A DNA stretch of 64,000 bases from Psychroflexus sp. MES1-P1E (GCF_002836055.1 NZ_PJBS01000307.1:1-64000), one strand, 5' to 3'; counted from the stretch's first letter, positions 35,000 through 44,915 are shown. Notes: generated by a model not told the origin, from the letters alone. Numbers and translations are program-made.

Positions 35000-36850
35000 A
35001 TGTTTTTTACCAAAACCCTAGTGGTTTCTCTTTTAAGTATAATAAGCCTTAGTTCTATAGCTCAAACAGCTGAAATCGATAGTCTTTTTGAACATAATAA
35101 GTTTGAAAGACTAGAGGATTTGTTGTTTCAGTCTGAGTCGTTAAACTCAATTAACTTAAAGCTAGCAAAGACTCGCTATTACAATACGTTTAAACAATTG
35201 GAAGAATCATTTAAGGTTCTTTACAGTATAGATACTACCACGCTAGATTCTAAGCAAAAGGCCTACTATTTTTATAATCTCGGCGAGTCTTTTGATATGA
35301 ATAGCAATTTCGATTTTGCTGCGCTTAACTACACCAAGGCACAAATCTATTTTAAAGAGATAGGTGACTTAGTGAGATACAATCGCATCAATTTAGACCT
35401 TTTTTACACTGTAGCCAACGAGGATATTTACCAAAAACCGGTAGACTATCTTGATGAATTTCAAAAAATAGCAATCGAACTTAAAGATCCCATGCAAATG
35501 GTAGATCTAGAAATTGAGTTAGCTTATATGAGTTTGGAAGGCCCAGATTCTACTTCAGGCTTTCTCGATCATATACATAACGCCTACCGTTATTTAGAAA
35601 AAGATCCCAATATTTATAAGTTAGGAAACGTTCACACTTATCATGCTATGTATTATACGGATGTTGCTATCCAAAAAGATTCAGCAGAATTTTATTATAA
35701 TAAAGGTATTGATATTTATGAACAACTGGGTTTACCTCATAAAGCAGCCCTTGGCTATTTTAGTTTGGGAGATCTAAATAGTTTTATTGGAGATTATGAT
35801 AGAGCGGTGTATTGGACCAAAAAGGCTAATGGTTATAGGAATTTTAATTACGATTTTGAGTTAACCGCTTATATCAATCAAAAGCTTGCTAAAGATTATA
35901 AGGCCTTAAACCAACCCGACTCAGCTTATAAATATTTAAATGAATCTTTACTTTATCGTGACAGTATTGACATTACGCAACAAAATATCTCGCTAACCCA
36001 ATTTGAGGCGGAAAAAAAAGAGAGGGAGAATTTAGTTTTAGAAAAGAAAAATGAAAGAAATCAGTTTATTATATATTTTTCAATAGGAGCTTTTATTCTT
36101 CTTGTATTTTTATCTATTGCGATTTATCAAAATGAAAAAAAGAAACAACTCCTAATTCAGAAAAACAAGGCCCTCGAAATTAATAAAATTCAAAAAGAGT
36201 TAAAAGAACAAGAAATTAAGGCTATAGATGCCTTGGTAGTTGGACAAGAGAAAGAGCGTGCTAGACTTGCAAGTGATTTACACGATAATATCGGATCTAA
36301 TTTTACAGCTATCAAGTCTTATTTTGATCATTTGTATACAGAGTTAAAAGCAATAGATTCCAAGCCCATAGGTTTTGAGAGAGCTTACAATCTACTAGAA
36401 CAAACCTATCAAGACATCAGATCACTAGCTCACCTAAAACACAGCGGCCTTATGGCTGAAAATGACCTCATTCCTGCCTTGAGTACTTTAAGTAAAAACA
36501 TCAGTTCCTTTAGTAAGATTGAAGTGGATTTCTTTCATTTTATTCCTGCCGAAGATCAACTGGATGATAAATTAGAACTTAATGTGTTTAGAATTATCCA
36601 AGAGACCATGGCCAATGTGGTTAAACATTCTCAGGCTAGTACAGCTTCTATTTCACTTACTAAATCTGATGATTTCTTAAATATTATTGTAGAAGATAAT
36701 GGTGTTGGTTTCAATAAAAATAAAATTAAAGAAAAAGGGTCTTTCGGCTTACAAGGCATAAAACAGCGAGTCACCTATTTAAAAGGAGAATTCACCATAG
36801 ATTCTTCTGAAGGTAGTGGGACTACATTAATAATAGATATTCCACTATGA
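35000..36850 (+). CDS. Sensor histidine kinase with periplasmic TPR region (NarL-system partner)
   Basis: 616 residues. The signal peptide is MFFTKTLVVSLLSIISLSSIAQ. A TPR-like helical sensor region spans about 25-330 (YYFYNLGESFDMNSNFDFAA; AALGYFSLGDLNSFIGDYDR). The transmembrane segment is at about 352-372 (FIIYFSIGAFILLVFLSIAI) and a coiled coil follows (about 375-415). The HisKA_3 phosphoacceptor site is ERARLASDLHDNIGSNFTAI. The HATPase domain has ETMANVVKHSQAS (N box) and VEDNGVGFN. It autophosphorylates on the His and passes phosphate to the regulator, whose ATG overlaps this gene's TGA. Confidence 0.92.
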   Translation: MFFTKTLVVSLLSIISLSSIAQTAEIDSLFEHNKFERLEDLLFQSESLNSINLKLAKTRYYNTFKQLEESFKVLYSIDTTTLDSKQKAYYFYNLGESFDMNSNFDFAALNYTKAQIYFKEIGDLVRYNRINLDLFYTVANEDIYQKPVDYLDEFQKIAIELKDPMQMVDLEIELAYMSLEGPDSTSGFLDHIHNAYRYLEKDPNIYKLGNVHTYHAMYYTDVAIQKDSAEFYYNKGIDIYEQLGLPHKAALGYFSLGDLNSFIGDYDRAVYWTKKANGYRNFNYDFELTAYINQKLAKDYKALNQPDSAYKYLNESLLYRDSIDITQQNISLTQFEAEKKERENLVLEKKNERNQFIIYFSIGAFILLVFLSIAIYQNEKKKQLLIQKNKALEINKIQKELKEQEIKAIDALVVGQEKERARLASDLHDNIGSNFTAIKSYFDHLYTELKAIDSKPIGFERAYNLLEQTYQDIRSLAHLKHSGLMAENDLIPALSTLSKNISSFSKIEVDFFHFIPAEDQLDDKLELNVFRIIQETMANVVKHSQASTASISLTKSDDFLNIIVEDNGVGFNKNKIKEKGSFGLQGIKQRVTYLKGEFTIDSSEGSGTTLIIDIPL

Positions 36851-37476
36851 TAAGAGTAGCAATTGCAGATGATCACCAAACTCTTATTGATGGTATAAGT
36901 CTTAGGTTTGATGGAAATGAATCCATAGATCTTGTATTTTCTGCCAATGACGGTAAGGATTTCTTAAAACAGCTTAAAATTACTCCGGTAGATCTTGTAA
37001 TTACAGACCTTAAAATGCCAAAAATGGATGGTGTTTCCTTAGCTAGGCAGATTAAGCGAGATTTCAAAAATGTAAAAGTAATAGTTCTCTCTATGTTCGA
37101 TCAACCCGATGTAATCAATAAAATGATAGACGTAGATGTGGATGGCTATATCTTGAAGACATCTTCGCTAGATGAGTTGGTAACTGCTATTGGAGAGGTA
37201 AATAAGGGACAGAAATATTTCGATAAGCATCTTCACGGGATTACTAGCTTGTTTGATGTTAATTCAACATCTTCAAAAACAAATCTATCGAATGCAGAAA
37301 AGGATATATTAAACCTTATTGCTGAAGGTAAAACATCACAAGAAATAGCTGATGAAAGAGCTTGTGCTGTTTCCACGATCCACACCCACAGAAGAAATAT
37401 GGCCCATAAATTAGAACTATATGGCAAGGGGGAATTGTTGCGTTATGCTATGGATAAAAAGTATAATTTTGAATAA
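36847..37476 (+). CDS. LuxR/NarL-type response regulator
   Basis: 209 residues. The receiver domain (1-120) has acidic pocket ADDHQTL, phosphoacceptor Asp in LVITDLKMPKMDG (about residue 55) and Lys in YILKTSS. The DNA-binding HTH domain (about 145-205) has LSNAEKDILNLIAEGKTSQE, IADERACAVSTIHTHRRNMA and the closing helix. It is translationally coupled to the histidine kinase (ATGA overlap). Its targets are unknown; no matching operator was identified nearby. Confidence 0.93.
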   Translation: MIRVAIADDHQTLIDGISLRFDGNESIDLVFSANDGKDFLKQLKITPVDLVITDLKMPKMDGVSLARQIKRDFKNVKVIVLSMFDQPDVINKMIDVDVDGYILKTSSLDELVTAIGEVNKGQKYFDKHLHGITSLFDVNSTSSKTNLSNAEKDILNLIAEGKTSQEIADERACAVSTIHTHRRNMAHKLELYGKGELLRYAMDKKYNFE

Positions 37477-37487
37477 AGTCAATAATC

Positions 37488-38414
37488 ATGTCCATATTAA
37501 TTGTAAGTACAACTAGGGATCCCCAAAAATGGAAACACACATTAATGTCTAAAAATGAATCTTTAGATATTCAAATTTATCCAGATATTGACCGTCCAGA
37601 AGATGTTGAATTCGCTATTTCTTGGAAACATCCAGAAGGTCTTTATAACGATTTTCCAAATCTTAAAGTCATCGCTTCTATGGGAGCAGGCGTGAATCAT
37701 ATTTTAAAAGATAAAGATTTGCCTGAACAGGCAAGGGTAACTAGAATTGTCGATGGGCAGTTAACAGAAGATATGAGCCAATTCGTCCTATTAAACTGTT
37801 TGGCGGTCTCTAGAAATCTTTTCACACATCTCCAGGATCAATCTGCTAAACTTTGGAATACTAAGCCTTATCAAATTCCAAAACATACTTCAGTTGGTAT
37901 TATGGGGTACGGTGTTCTCGGACAAGAAGCTGGTAAAGTTTTGAAAAAAAATGGGTTTGAGGTCATAGGATATGCCAACTCTTCAAAAATAGTTGAAGGC
38001 ATCCGAGTTTATGGAGAAAAAGAACAGGATGAATTTTTAAATAACACTCAGATTCTTGTTTGCTTATTGCCTGTCACCGAACTCACCACTGGAATTCTTA
38101 ATCTCGATCTCTTTAGGAAACTAAAAAATAAAGCTTACCTAATTAATGTGGCTAGGGGAGAGCACCTTAATGAAGATGACTTACTAAAAGCTATAGATCA
38201 GGACATCATAACTGGAGCAAGCTTAGATGTTTTTCGAGAAGAACCTCTTCCGAGTTCTCACCCCTTTTGGGAACATCCTCAAATCCAAATCACACCACAT
38301 ATTGCGAGTATGACAGATCCAGAATCTGTAGCCAATCAATTGCTAGACAACTATAAGAGGATGAAAAATGGAAAAGCCTTACTGAACGAAGTCAATACTG
38401 CAAAAGGATATTAA
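37488..38414 (+). CDS. D-2-hydroxyacid dehydrogenase (GhrA-like glyoxylate/hydroxypyruvate reductase)
   Basis: 308 residues. The NAD(P)-binding fold is GIMGYGVLGQEAGKVLKKNG at about 144-163. Catalytic Arg is in NVARGEHL, Glu in DVFREEPLP and His in TPHIASMTDPES, the arrangement of the GhrA subgroup. The expected reaction is NADPH-dependent reduction of glyoxylate or hydroxypyruvate, but the exact substrate is inferred from family. The start lies 11 bp after the response regulator. Confidence 0.88.
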   Translation: MSILIVSTTRDPQKWKHTLMSKNESLDIQIYPDIDRPEDVEFAISWKHPEGLYNDFPNLKVIASMGAGVNHILKDKDLPEQARVTRIVDGQLTEDMSQFVLLNCLAVSRNLFTHLQDQSAKLWNTKPYQIPKHTSVGIMGYGVLGQEAGKVLKKNGFEVIGYANSSKIVEGIRVYGEKEQDEFLNNTQILVCLLPVTELTTGILNLDLFRKLKNKAYLINVARGEHLNEDDLLKAIDQDIITGASLDVFREEPLPSSHPFWEHPQIQITPHIASMTDPESVANQLLDNYKRMKNGKALLNEVNTAKGY

Positions 38415-38417
38415 AAG

Positions 38418-38804
38418 CTAATGAGCAGTTAAGTTTTTAGTAATCATAAAACCTAAAAATACGGCCAAGACTCCCAAAACTAGGCTTCCTAGAGCATAAA
38501 GTAAAAACTCTAAGTAAAGGTTGCTTTTTAATAAAATTAGATTTTCTGAAGAGAAAGTGGAGAACGTTGTAAATCCGCCACAAAACCCTACCGCTAGTAA
38601 AAGATGTAAATTCGAGTACTGACCTTCAGATTTCATCAACCAACCCAATAAAAGTCCAATTAAAAGACTTCCTAAAACATTCACAGTTAAGGTGCTAAAG
38701 AAGTTAAACTTCGAGTCAACTTGTGTTTTAAAAAATAAAGTTACCAGATATCGGCAAACACTTCCTAATCCACCCCCTAGAAATACTAGCAAAACAGACT
38801 TCAT
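38418..38804 (-). CDS. crcB: Fluoride ion channel CrcB/FluC
   Basis: 128 residues with four transmembrane helices. Family motifs are GGGLGSVCRYLVTLFF at the N-terminus and GFCGGFTTFSTFSSE at about 72-86, whose Phe and Thr/Ser residues line the fluoride path. It works as a dual-topology dimer to export fluoride. No fluoride riboswitch precedes it: the upstream gene ends only 2 bp before its start. Confidence 0.94.
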   Translation of the reverse strand: MKSVLLVFLGGGLGSVCRYLVTLFFKTQVDSKFNFFSTLTVNVLGSLLIGLLLGWLMKSEGQYSNLHLLLAVGFCGGFTTFSTFSSENLILLKSNLYLEFLLYALGSLVLGVLAVFLGFMITKNLTAH

Positions 38805-38806
38805 AT

Positions 38807-39841
38807 TTATTCAATTATGGGGATATAATAATTGGTAATCCACTTGGAAGGATTAACAGTTGAGTTTGAATTGATTTCAAATTCAAGAAAGGGTTTTAGC
38901 CGTGTATTGATTTTTAGGGACCTATTTGCAACTATGGTATTGCTATATTCGATAAGCTCTTCCATATTGATATGGTCTCCCGTCAGCTTGGTTTTAAAAT
39001 AAGCTCCTTGACTAACGGATTTAGACAAAATCTCATAAGTATCAGGGATGGCAATTTTTTCTTGGGAACCTATTCCAGGAGAAAATATCAGATTACCGGT
39101 ATTTTCATATAAATTCTCAAATAAAATAAGTCTTCCTTTATAGATTTCAAACTTTTTCTCCGTCATAAAGTTTTCTATACTTTTGAAAATGGGCTCAGAT
39201 TTTTCTAGGATTTTATTAAAGTTAAGTCTAGCGGCAGAGGTAGCGTGAAGCAAGTAAAATCGACTGGTTTCAACTTTGCCTACAACAGCTATATCATAGA
39301 CTGAAATTTCTTTCTGAATAGAGCTTTCAAGGCTGCTTAAGCTATTTTCGATAGAGGTTTTAGCGATGTCTAAATGTGAAATTCCAGTAAATACGTATTC
39401 AGCTTTTTGCCAAAAATCAGCATTTGATTCTAGGTGAAGTATAAGGTTTGAGTTGTTTTCTAAAGTTTCAAATTTCCAGGTTAAATCAATTTCAGAAAGG
39501 CTCAACCACGTTTTTAAAGTGAGCTGCTGTACAAGTGAATCCGAGAATTTAGATTTGTTTTGAAGATTGATACCTTCAAATTTACTATTCTGCCAAGAAA
39601 GTGTTGAGTTTTCAAAATCCTCAGAGTTGCTTAGTCTAGGATTTATAGCCTCATCTTCACCAATAGAAAACCAGTTGGAGTAACTAGAAAAATCCTTAAT
39701 CTTCGATTCGAAGAGCTTAGCATTGATGGGGGTCTCAAAATTTATCGTTTCTTGATTATGTACACTTACCGTTGCAATATAGAGGGAGCCCAAAACAAAA
39801 ATTAAAACAATAAGAAAAAAGATATATTTAAAAAATTTCAT
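38807..39841 (-). CDS. Membrane-anchored SRPBCC / GyrI-like effector-binding protein
   Basis: 344 residues. The N-terminal membrane anchor is IFFLIVLIFVLGSLYIATVS (about 7-26). An SRPBCC-like domain (about 30-180) begins ETINFETPINAKLFESKIKD, and a GyrI-like/AraC effector-binding-type domain (about 185-344) shows the pattern AYFKTKLTGDHINMEELIEY. This combination occurs widely in flavobacteria as a predicted small-ligand-binding protein without known ligand. It is co-transcribed with crcB, 2 bp downstream. Confidence 0.7.
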   Translation of the reverse strand: MKFFKYIFFLIVLIFVLGSLYIATVSVHNQETINFETPINAKLFESKIKDFSSYSNWFSIGEDEAINPRLSNSEDFENSTLSWQNSKFEGINLQNKSKFSDSLVQQLTLKTWLSLSEIDLTWKFETLENNSNLILHLESNADFWQKAEYVFTGISHLDIAKTSIENSLSSLESSIQKEISVYDIAVVGKVETSRFYLLHATSAARLNFNKILEKSEPIFKSIENFMTEKKFEIYKGRLILFENLYENTGNLIFSPGIGSQEKIAIPDTYEILSKSVSQGAYFKTKLTGDHINMEELIEYSNTIVANRSLKINTRLKPFLEFEINSNSTVNPSKWITNYYIPIIE

Positions 39842-39894
39842 ATGGTAGTTCTTACATGAACGAATATACTTAAAATCAAGCTATGTTTTAAGAT

Positions 39895-41130
39895 TTAGCG
39901 ACGTGCTGTGAGTTCTGCAATTTTGACAATGACTTCACTAGCTTTCACCATGCTTTCTAACGGAACATACTCGAATTTTCCATGAAAATTATGCCCTCCT
40001 GCAAATATGTTAGGACAGGGTAGGCCTTTATAACTAAGTTGAGCACCATCAGTGCCTCCTCTTATAGGTTTTAGGACAGGAGTGATGTTAAGTTCTTTCA
40101 TGGCTTGCTCTGCAATATCTACAATGTATTTGATAGGCTCTACTTTTTCTTTCATGTTGTAATATTGATCATGAATTTCTAACTCTACAACCTCTTCTCC
40201 GTGGGTTTTATTCATTTTAGCAACAACGCCTTCAAAAAGTTCTTTTCTGGCTTCAAATTTTGTTTTGTCATGATCTCTTATAATATAGTTTAATTCAGTA
40301 AGCTCTATAGTCCCATTCATTTTGCAGAGGTGAAAAAACCCTTCGTAGCCTTCAGTTTGTTCTGGGACTTCTTCTTTTGGTAAGACATCAATAAATTTTT
40401 GAGCGAGGTACATCGAATTTACCATTTTTCCTTTAGCGTAGCCTGGATGGACACTTATTCCTTTAAATTTAAGGGTAGCAGCCGCAGCATTAAAGTTTTC
40501 GTATTCCAATTCGCCAATTTGACTTCCGTCCATGGTGTAAGCGTATGCTGCACCAAATTTTTCGACATCAAAATGGTGGGCGCCTCTTCCTATTTCCTCA
40601 TCTGGGGTAAAACCGACCCTTAGCTTTCCATGTTTTATTTCGGGATGGTTTACAAGGTATTCCATCGCCATAATGATTTCAGTAATTCCCGCTTTATCGT
40701 CGGCGCTTAAAAGAGTAGTTCCATCTGTCGTAATGAGGGTCTGACCTTTGTAGAGTTTAAGATCCTCAAAATAATCGGGAGACAAAATTATATTTTTTTC
40801 TGCATTGAGTATAATATCTCCTCCATCATAATTTTCATGAATTTGAGGCTTAATGCTAGAAGCATTGAAATCTGGTGAGGTATCAAAATGTGATACAAAA
40901 CCTACCGTTGGAACCTCGTGGTCAACATTTGAAGGTAGAGTTGCCATAATATAAGCCTTGTCATCTATAGAAACATCGTGTAAACCAATGCGTTCTAACT
41001 CCTCTTTTAAGATATGAGCAATCGTCCACTGTTTTTCTGTACTAGGTGTGTTTTCATTATTTGGATTGCTTTGTGAATCAATTTTGATATAGGTAAGGAA
41101 TCGATTTAAAAGCGTGTTAGAATTTATCAT
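39895..41130 (-). CDS. pepT: Peptidase T (tripeptide aminopeptidase)
   Basis: 411 residues of the M20 metallopeptidase family; removes the N-terminal residue of tripeptides in the cytoplasm. Zinc ligands are in [27 protein letters not shown] (bridging Asp), [15 protein letters not shown] (catalytic Glu-Glu) and the C-terminal [15 protein letters not shown]. The inserted dimerisation domain is present ([15 protein letters not shown]). Length and motifs agree with the family. Confidence 0.96.
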   Translation of the reverse strand: MINSNTLLNRFLTYIKIDSQSNPNNENTPSTEKQWTIAHILKEELERIGLHDVSIDDKAYIMATLPSNVDHEVPTVGFVSHFDTSPDFNASSIKPQIHENYDGGDIILNAEKNIILSPDYFEDLKLYKGQTLITTDGTTLLSADDKAGITEIIMAMEYLVNHPEIKHGKLRVGFTPDEEIGRGAHHFDVEKFGAAYAYTMDGSQIGELEYENFNAAAATLKFKGISVHPGYAKGKMVNSMYLAQKFIDVLPKEEVPEQTEGYEGFFHLCKMNGTIELTELNYIIRDHDKTKFEARKELFEGVVAKMNKTHGEEVVELEIHDQYYNMKEKVEPIKYIVDIAEQAMKELNITPVLKPIRGGTDGAQLSYKGLPCPNIFAGGHNFHGKFEYVPLESMVKASEVIVKIAELTARR

Positions 41131-41149
41131 CTATTGTTCTTATTTTGCT

Positions 41150-41182
41150 CAAAAATAAGAATTTGTATTCATTAATTTCCAA
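41150..41182 (-). promoter_or_regulatory. Promoter of pepT (minus strand)
   Basis: CAAAAATA at 41150-41157 reads TATTTTTG on the minus strand; CAA at 41180-41182 gives TTG 22 bp upstream of it. The -7 box is 19 bp before the pepT ATG. The pyrD promoter points the other way just beside it. Confidence 0.55.
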
Positions 41183-41189
41183 TAAAAAG

Positions 41190-41219
41190 TTGCTCATCCT
41201 AAGATTTACTTTATTTTTG
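41190..41219 (+). promoter_or_regulatory. Promoter of pyrD operon (-33 TTG, -7 TATTTTTG)
   Basis: TTG at 41190-41192 and TATTTTTG at 41212-41219 are 19 bp apart, the same spacing as at sucC. Confidence 0.7.
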
Positions 41220-41238
41220 TATTCAAATTAAAGTGAAG

Positions 41239-42264
41239 ATGTACAAACAAATTTTAAGGCCAATTTTATTCCAGTTTGATCCTGAAGCTGTACATCATTT
41301 TAGTTTCAACGTTTTGAAGTTTGTTTGTAAAATCCCTGGGTTTTCTTCAATTTTAAAAAAGAATTTCGTTCTTGAAGATAAAAGATTAGAACGAGAGGTT
41401 TTTGGTCTTAAGTTTAAAAACCCCGTTGGTCTAGCGGCAGGGTTTGATAAAAATGCAGAACTCTATAAAGAATTATCTAGCCTTGGCTTTGGTTTTATTG
41501 AAATAGGAACAGTCACTCCTAAAGCCCAACCTGGGAATCCAAAAAAGAGGGCGTTTAGATTAAAGCAAGACTCCGCGATTATAAATAGATTTGGGTTTAA
41601 CAATGAAGGGGTAGAGGAAGCTGTAAGACGATTGAAACAAAATTCAAATATTCTTATTGGTGGGAATATCGGTAAAAATAAAGCAACGCCTAATGAAGAT
41701 GCTATCACTGATTATGATTTCAGTTTTGAAGTCCTGTTTGATTATGTAGATTACTTTGTTGTGAATGTGAGTTCGCCGAATACTCCCAACTTAAGAGCTT
41801 TGCAAGATAAGGAGCCTCTACAAAATCTTTTAAATCACCTACAAGTCAAAAATGAAAAAAAGCAAAAGCCAAAACCTATTTTGCTAAAAATAGCGCCAGA
41901 CCTCTCTGAAGAGCAATTGATGGACATTATCGACATTGTTATATCGAGTAAAATAGCAGGTGTTATTGCGACCAATACTACTATTTCTAGAGAAGGATTG
42001 TCTTCAATTCATAAAGATGAAGCAGGAGGTCTAAGTGGAAAGCCACTTACCAAATCGTCCACAGAGGTAATTCGCTTTTTATCGACCAAAAGCAATAAAG
42101 CTTTTCCGATTATTGGAGTTGGGGGCATTATGACACCACAAGATGCTTTAGAAAAACTAGATGCTGGTGCAAGTCTTGTTCAGCTGTATACCGGTTTTGT
42201 TTACGAAGGTCCAAGTCTTATCAAAGCCATCAATCAAGCTATTCTAGATCGTAATCTCAAGTAG
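41239..42264 (+). CDS. pyrD: Dihydroorotate dehydrogenase, class 2 (quinone)
   Basis: Oxidises dihydroorotate to orotate in pyrimidine synthesis and passes electrons to quinone at the membrane. 341 residues from ATG 41239 ([20 protein letters not shown]); a GTG two codons earlier is possible. The N-terminal helical quinone domain marks class 2. Motifs: [51 protein letters not shown] (catalytic Ser) and [15 protein letters not shown]. It lies 3 bp before the LysE-type gene. Confidence 0.96.
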   Translation: MYKQILRPILFQFDPEAVHHFSFNVLKFVCKIPGFSSILKKNFVLEDKRLEREVFGLKFKNPVGLAAGFDKNAELYKELSSLGFGFIEIGTVTPKAQPGNPKKRAFRLKQDSAIINRFGFNNEGVEEAVRRLKQNSNILIGGNIGKNKATPNEDAITDYDFSFEVLFDYVDYFVVNVSSPNTPNLRALQDKEPLQNLLNHLQVKNEKKQKPKPILLKIAPDLSEEQLMDIIDIVISSKIAGVIATNTTISREGLSSIHKDEAGGLSGKPLTKSSTEVIRFLSTKSNKAFPIIGVGGIMTPQDALEKLDAGASLVQLYTGFVYEGPSLIKAINQAILDRNLK

Positions 42265-42267
42265 TAC

Positions 42268-42888
42268 ATGCTTGAGCAAATTCTTCCATTCCTAATCGCT
42301 TCTATTTTTTTAACACTTTCACCAGGGCCTGACATTATTTATGTTCTTTCTCAAAGCCTGGTTGGAGGCTATCGGCGAGGACTTATCATCGCCGCAGGAT
42401 TGGTGACTGGTATAATTGTTCATACGTCTTTGGTTGCTTTTGGAGTGTCGCTGGTTATTAAAAACTCTGAGACCTTGTTCTGGGGTATAAAAATCGCAGG
42501 AGCCTTATACTTATTTTATTTAGCTTATAAAGTATATATATCTTCTCGAGGTGAAGGATTTTCCTCAAGTGAGGAAACCAAAATTAGCAAATCTAGCTTT
42601 AGCTATTATAAAACAGGTTTGGTTATGAATATGCTCAATCCTAAAGTAACCATCTTTTTTTTAGCCTTTTTCCCAGGTTTTTTGTGGGATACCGACTCCA
42701 ATTTAGTTCTTCAATTTTACATTTTAGGGGGCTTATTTATGCTTCAGGCCTTTTTTATTTTTAGTGTAGTTTCAGTTTTAGCAGGTAAGGTTTCGACAGT
42801 GTTGTTTCAGAAGTCAAGTCATTTCTCTTTTTTAAAATGGTTTCAAATTTTAACTTTTATAGCTATAGCTATTCTGATTTTACTTTAA
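42268..42888 (+). CDS. LysE/RhtB-family amino-acid exporter
   Basis: 206 residues with six predicted helices. The N-terminal SIFLTLSPGPDIIYVLSQSL carries the family's conserved SPGPD, and GGYRRGLIIAAGLVTGIIVH and GLVMNMLNPKVTIFFLAFFP follow. It probably exports an amino acid or related compound; substrate not predictable. It is in an operon behind pyrD. Confidence 0.9.
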   Translation: MLEQILPFLIASIFLTLSPGPDIIYVLSQSLVGGYRRGLIIAAGLVTGIIVHTSLVAFGVSLVIKNSETLFWGIKIAGALYLFYLAYKVYISSRGEGFSSSEETKISKSSFSYYKTGLVMNMLNPKVTIFFLAFFPGFLWDTDSNLVLQFYILGGLFMLQAFFIFSVVSVLAGKVSTVLFQKSSHFSFLKWFQILTFIAIAILILL

Positions 42889-42921
42889 GCTCATTTCATT
42901 TTTCTAAAAACCTTAAAACTG

Positions 42922-42929
42922 TATATTTG
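42922..42929 (+). promoter_or_regulatory. -7 box of HMG-CoA lyase gene, 4 bp from start codon
   Basis: TATATTTG, then GCCT and ATG 42934. Predicted near-leaderless start. Confidence 0.55.
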
Positions 42930-42933
42930 GCCT

Positions 42934-43797
42934 ATGAAATCTGTTAAGTTAATCGAGTGTCCTAGAGATGCGATGCAAGGCATAAAGTCTTTTATTCCAA
43001 CTGAAGAAAAAGTAAAATACATCCAATCCCTTTTAAGGTGTGGGTTCGATACTATAGATTTTGGAAGTTTTGTATCGCCTAAAGCGATTCCGCAAATGCA
43101 AGACACTTCTAAAGTCTTATCCATGCTGGATTTGTCTGCTACTAAAAGTAAACTTTTAGCTATTGTAGCAAATCAAAGAGGAGCTCAAGATGCTTCTCAG
43201 TTTCCAGAAATCGATTATTTGGGATATCCTTTTTCAATTTCCGAAAATTTCCAAATGCGAAATACGCATAAGACCATTGCAGAATCTGTTGAGGTTTTAA
43301 AATCTATTCTTGAGATAGCTCATAAGTCCAATAAATCTGTTGTTGCATACTTATCTATGGGATTTGGAAATCCTTATGGAGACCCGTGGAACACGAATAT
43401 CGTAGGGAAGTGGACTGAAATCCTGGCAGATCTCGGAGTGAAAATTCTATCCTTATCGGATACCGTAGGGAGTTCCACTCCAGAGGTGATCGAAGATTTA
43501 TTTTCCACACTTATTCCTAAATACCCTACTATGGAATTTGGTGCTCATCTACACACTACTTCAGACGCTTGGTTCGAAAAAGTAGATGCTGCTACTAAAG
43601 GAGGATGTAGGAGGTTTGACGGAGCTGTACAGGGATTCGGTGGTTGCCCTATGGCTAAAGATGATTTGACCGGAAATATGCAGACTGAAAAAATGCTCTC
43701 TTATTTTAATTCTAAGAAGATGGAGAATTCCATAAAAATGACAAGTTTTGAATCAGCTTACAATAAAGCATCAGACTTATTTTCTAAATACCATTAG
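42934..43797 (+). CDS. mvaB: Hydroxymethylglutaryl-CoA lyase
   Basis: Splits HMG-CoA to acetoacetate and acetyl-CoA in leucine degradation. 287 residues, a TIM barrel of the DRE-TIM family. ECPRDAMQGIKSFIPTEEKV at the N-terminus corresponds to the DREG/QG active-site block. LSLSDTVGSSTPEV and HLHTTSDAWFEKV carry metal ligands. GGCPMAKDDLTGNMQTE holds the catalytic Cys loop of the lyase signature. Other DRE-TIM lyases are possible but less likely. Confidence 0.88.
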   Translation: MKSVKLIECPRDAMQGIKSFIPTEEKVKYIQSLLRCGFDTIDFGSFVSPKAIPQMQDTSKVLSMLDLSATKSKLLAIVANQRGAQDASQFPEIDYLGYPFSISENFQMRNTHKTIAESVEVLKSILEIAHKSNKSVVAYLSMGFGNPYGDPWNTNIVGKWTEILADLGVKILSLSDTVGSSTPEVIEDLFSTLIPKYPTMEFGAHLHTTSDAWFEKVDAATKGGCRRFDGAVQGFGGCPMAKDDLTGNMQTEKMLSYFNSKKMENSIKMTSFESAYNKASDLFSKYH

Positions 43798-43830
43798 TAT
43801 ACTTTTTGGAGGATTCCTCTCTTTTTTACT

Positions 43831-43838
43831 TAGTTTTG
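43831..43838 (+). promoter_or_regulatory. -7 box of rlmN, 4 bp from a GTG start
   Basis: TAGTTTTG is followed by CAAT and GTG 43843. A TTG at 43806-43808 lies 22 bp upstream as a possible -33. Predicted near-leaderless start with a non-ATG codon. Confidence 0.55.
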
Positions 43839-43842
43839 CAAT

Positions 43843-44889
43843 GTGGAAAATTCAAAGAAAGATATACGGGCATTAAGCAAACAAGAGTTGAATGAATTTT
43901 TTGTTTCTCAAGGGGATAAATCATTCAGGGGATCTCAAGTCTACAATTGGCTTTGGAACAAAGCGACTTACAATTTTGAGGAGATGACCAACTTGTCCAA
44001 AGAGACTCGACAAATGCTTGAGGATAATTTTGTGATCAATCATATTGAGGTAGACGAGATGCAACGAAGTAAAGATGGTACTATCAAAAATGCCGTTAAA
44101 CTTCATGATGGTTTTACTGTTGAATCTGTATTGATTCCAACCTTATCAAGGACCACTGCTTGTGTATCCTCCCAGGTGGGATGTAGTTTGGATTGTAAAT
44201 TTTGCGCCACTGCGAAATTGAAACGAATGCGAAACCTCAATGCCGATGAAATTTTTGACCAAGTGGTCGCTATCGATAAAGAGAGTAGACTTTATAATGG
44301 CATTCCATTGTCCAATATTGTATTCATGGGAATGGGAGAACCCTTGATGAATTATAAAAACGTGCTTAAGTCTGTAGAAAAAATCACCTCTCCTGATGGA
44401 TTGGGCATGTCGCCAAAGCGAATTACTCTATCCACTTCTGGAGTTCCAAAAATGATAAAAAAACTGGCAGACGATGATGTTAAATTTCATTTAGCTGTAT
44501 CTCTTCATTCCGCGATTGATGAAATAAGAACTCAAATTATGCCATTCAATGCAAAATTTCCTTTGGCAGATCTTAAGGACTCCTTGTTATACTGGTACGA
44601 GAAAACAGGTAAATCTGTGACTTATGAATATATTGTTTGGAAAGGGATTAACGATACTCAAGAGGACATAAGCGCTTTAGTAAAGTTTTGTCAATTGATT
44701 CCTTGTAAGGTGAATATCATAGAGTACAACCCAATAGATGATGGACAGTTTCAGCAAGGAAGTGATGATGCTGTTGCCAAACACGTTAATGCTCTAGAAG
44801 CTAATCATATTACGGTGACCCTAAGACATTCTAGAGGGAAGGATATAGATGCGGCTTGTGGACAGCTGGCTAATAAGATTAACGCTTAA
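43843..44889 (+). CDS. rlmN: Dual-specificity 23S rRNA/tRNA adenine-C2 methyltransferase RlmN
   Basis: A radical SAM enzyme that methylates A2503 in 23S rRNA and A37 in some tRNAs. 348 residues from GTG 43843; an ATG two bases upstream is in another frame. The cluster motif is GCSLDCKFCATAKL (CxxxCxxC) at about 112-125. NIVFMGMGEPLMNY is the conserved GEP region. The catalytic Cys is expected in the C-terminal AACGQLANK. Normal family length. Confidence 0.96.
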   Translation: MENSKKDIRALSKQELNEFFVSQGDKSFRGSQVYNWLWNKATYNFEEMTNLSKETRQMLEDNFVINHIEVDEMQRSKDGTIKNAVKLHDGFTVESVLIPTLSRTTACVSSQVGCSLDCKFCATAKLKRMRNLNADEIFDQVVAIDKESRLYNGIPLSNIVFMGMGEPLMNYKNVLKSVEKITSPDGLGMSPKRITLSTSGVPKMIKKLADDDVKFHLAVSLHSAIDEIRTQIMPFNAKFPLADLKDSLLYWYEKTGKSVTYEYIVWKGINDTQEDISALVKFCQLIPCKVNIIEYNPIDDGQFQQGSDDAVAKHVNALEANHITVTLRHSRGKDIDAACGQLANKINA

Positions 44890-44915
44890 TTTAAATAAAA
44901 AAGTATCTAAAATAG

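Noticed and set aside
38805-38806. Possible fluoride riboswitch before crcB
   Set aside because: Only 2 bp separate crcB from the upstream gene on the same strand.
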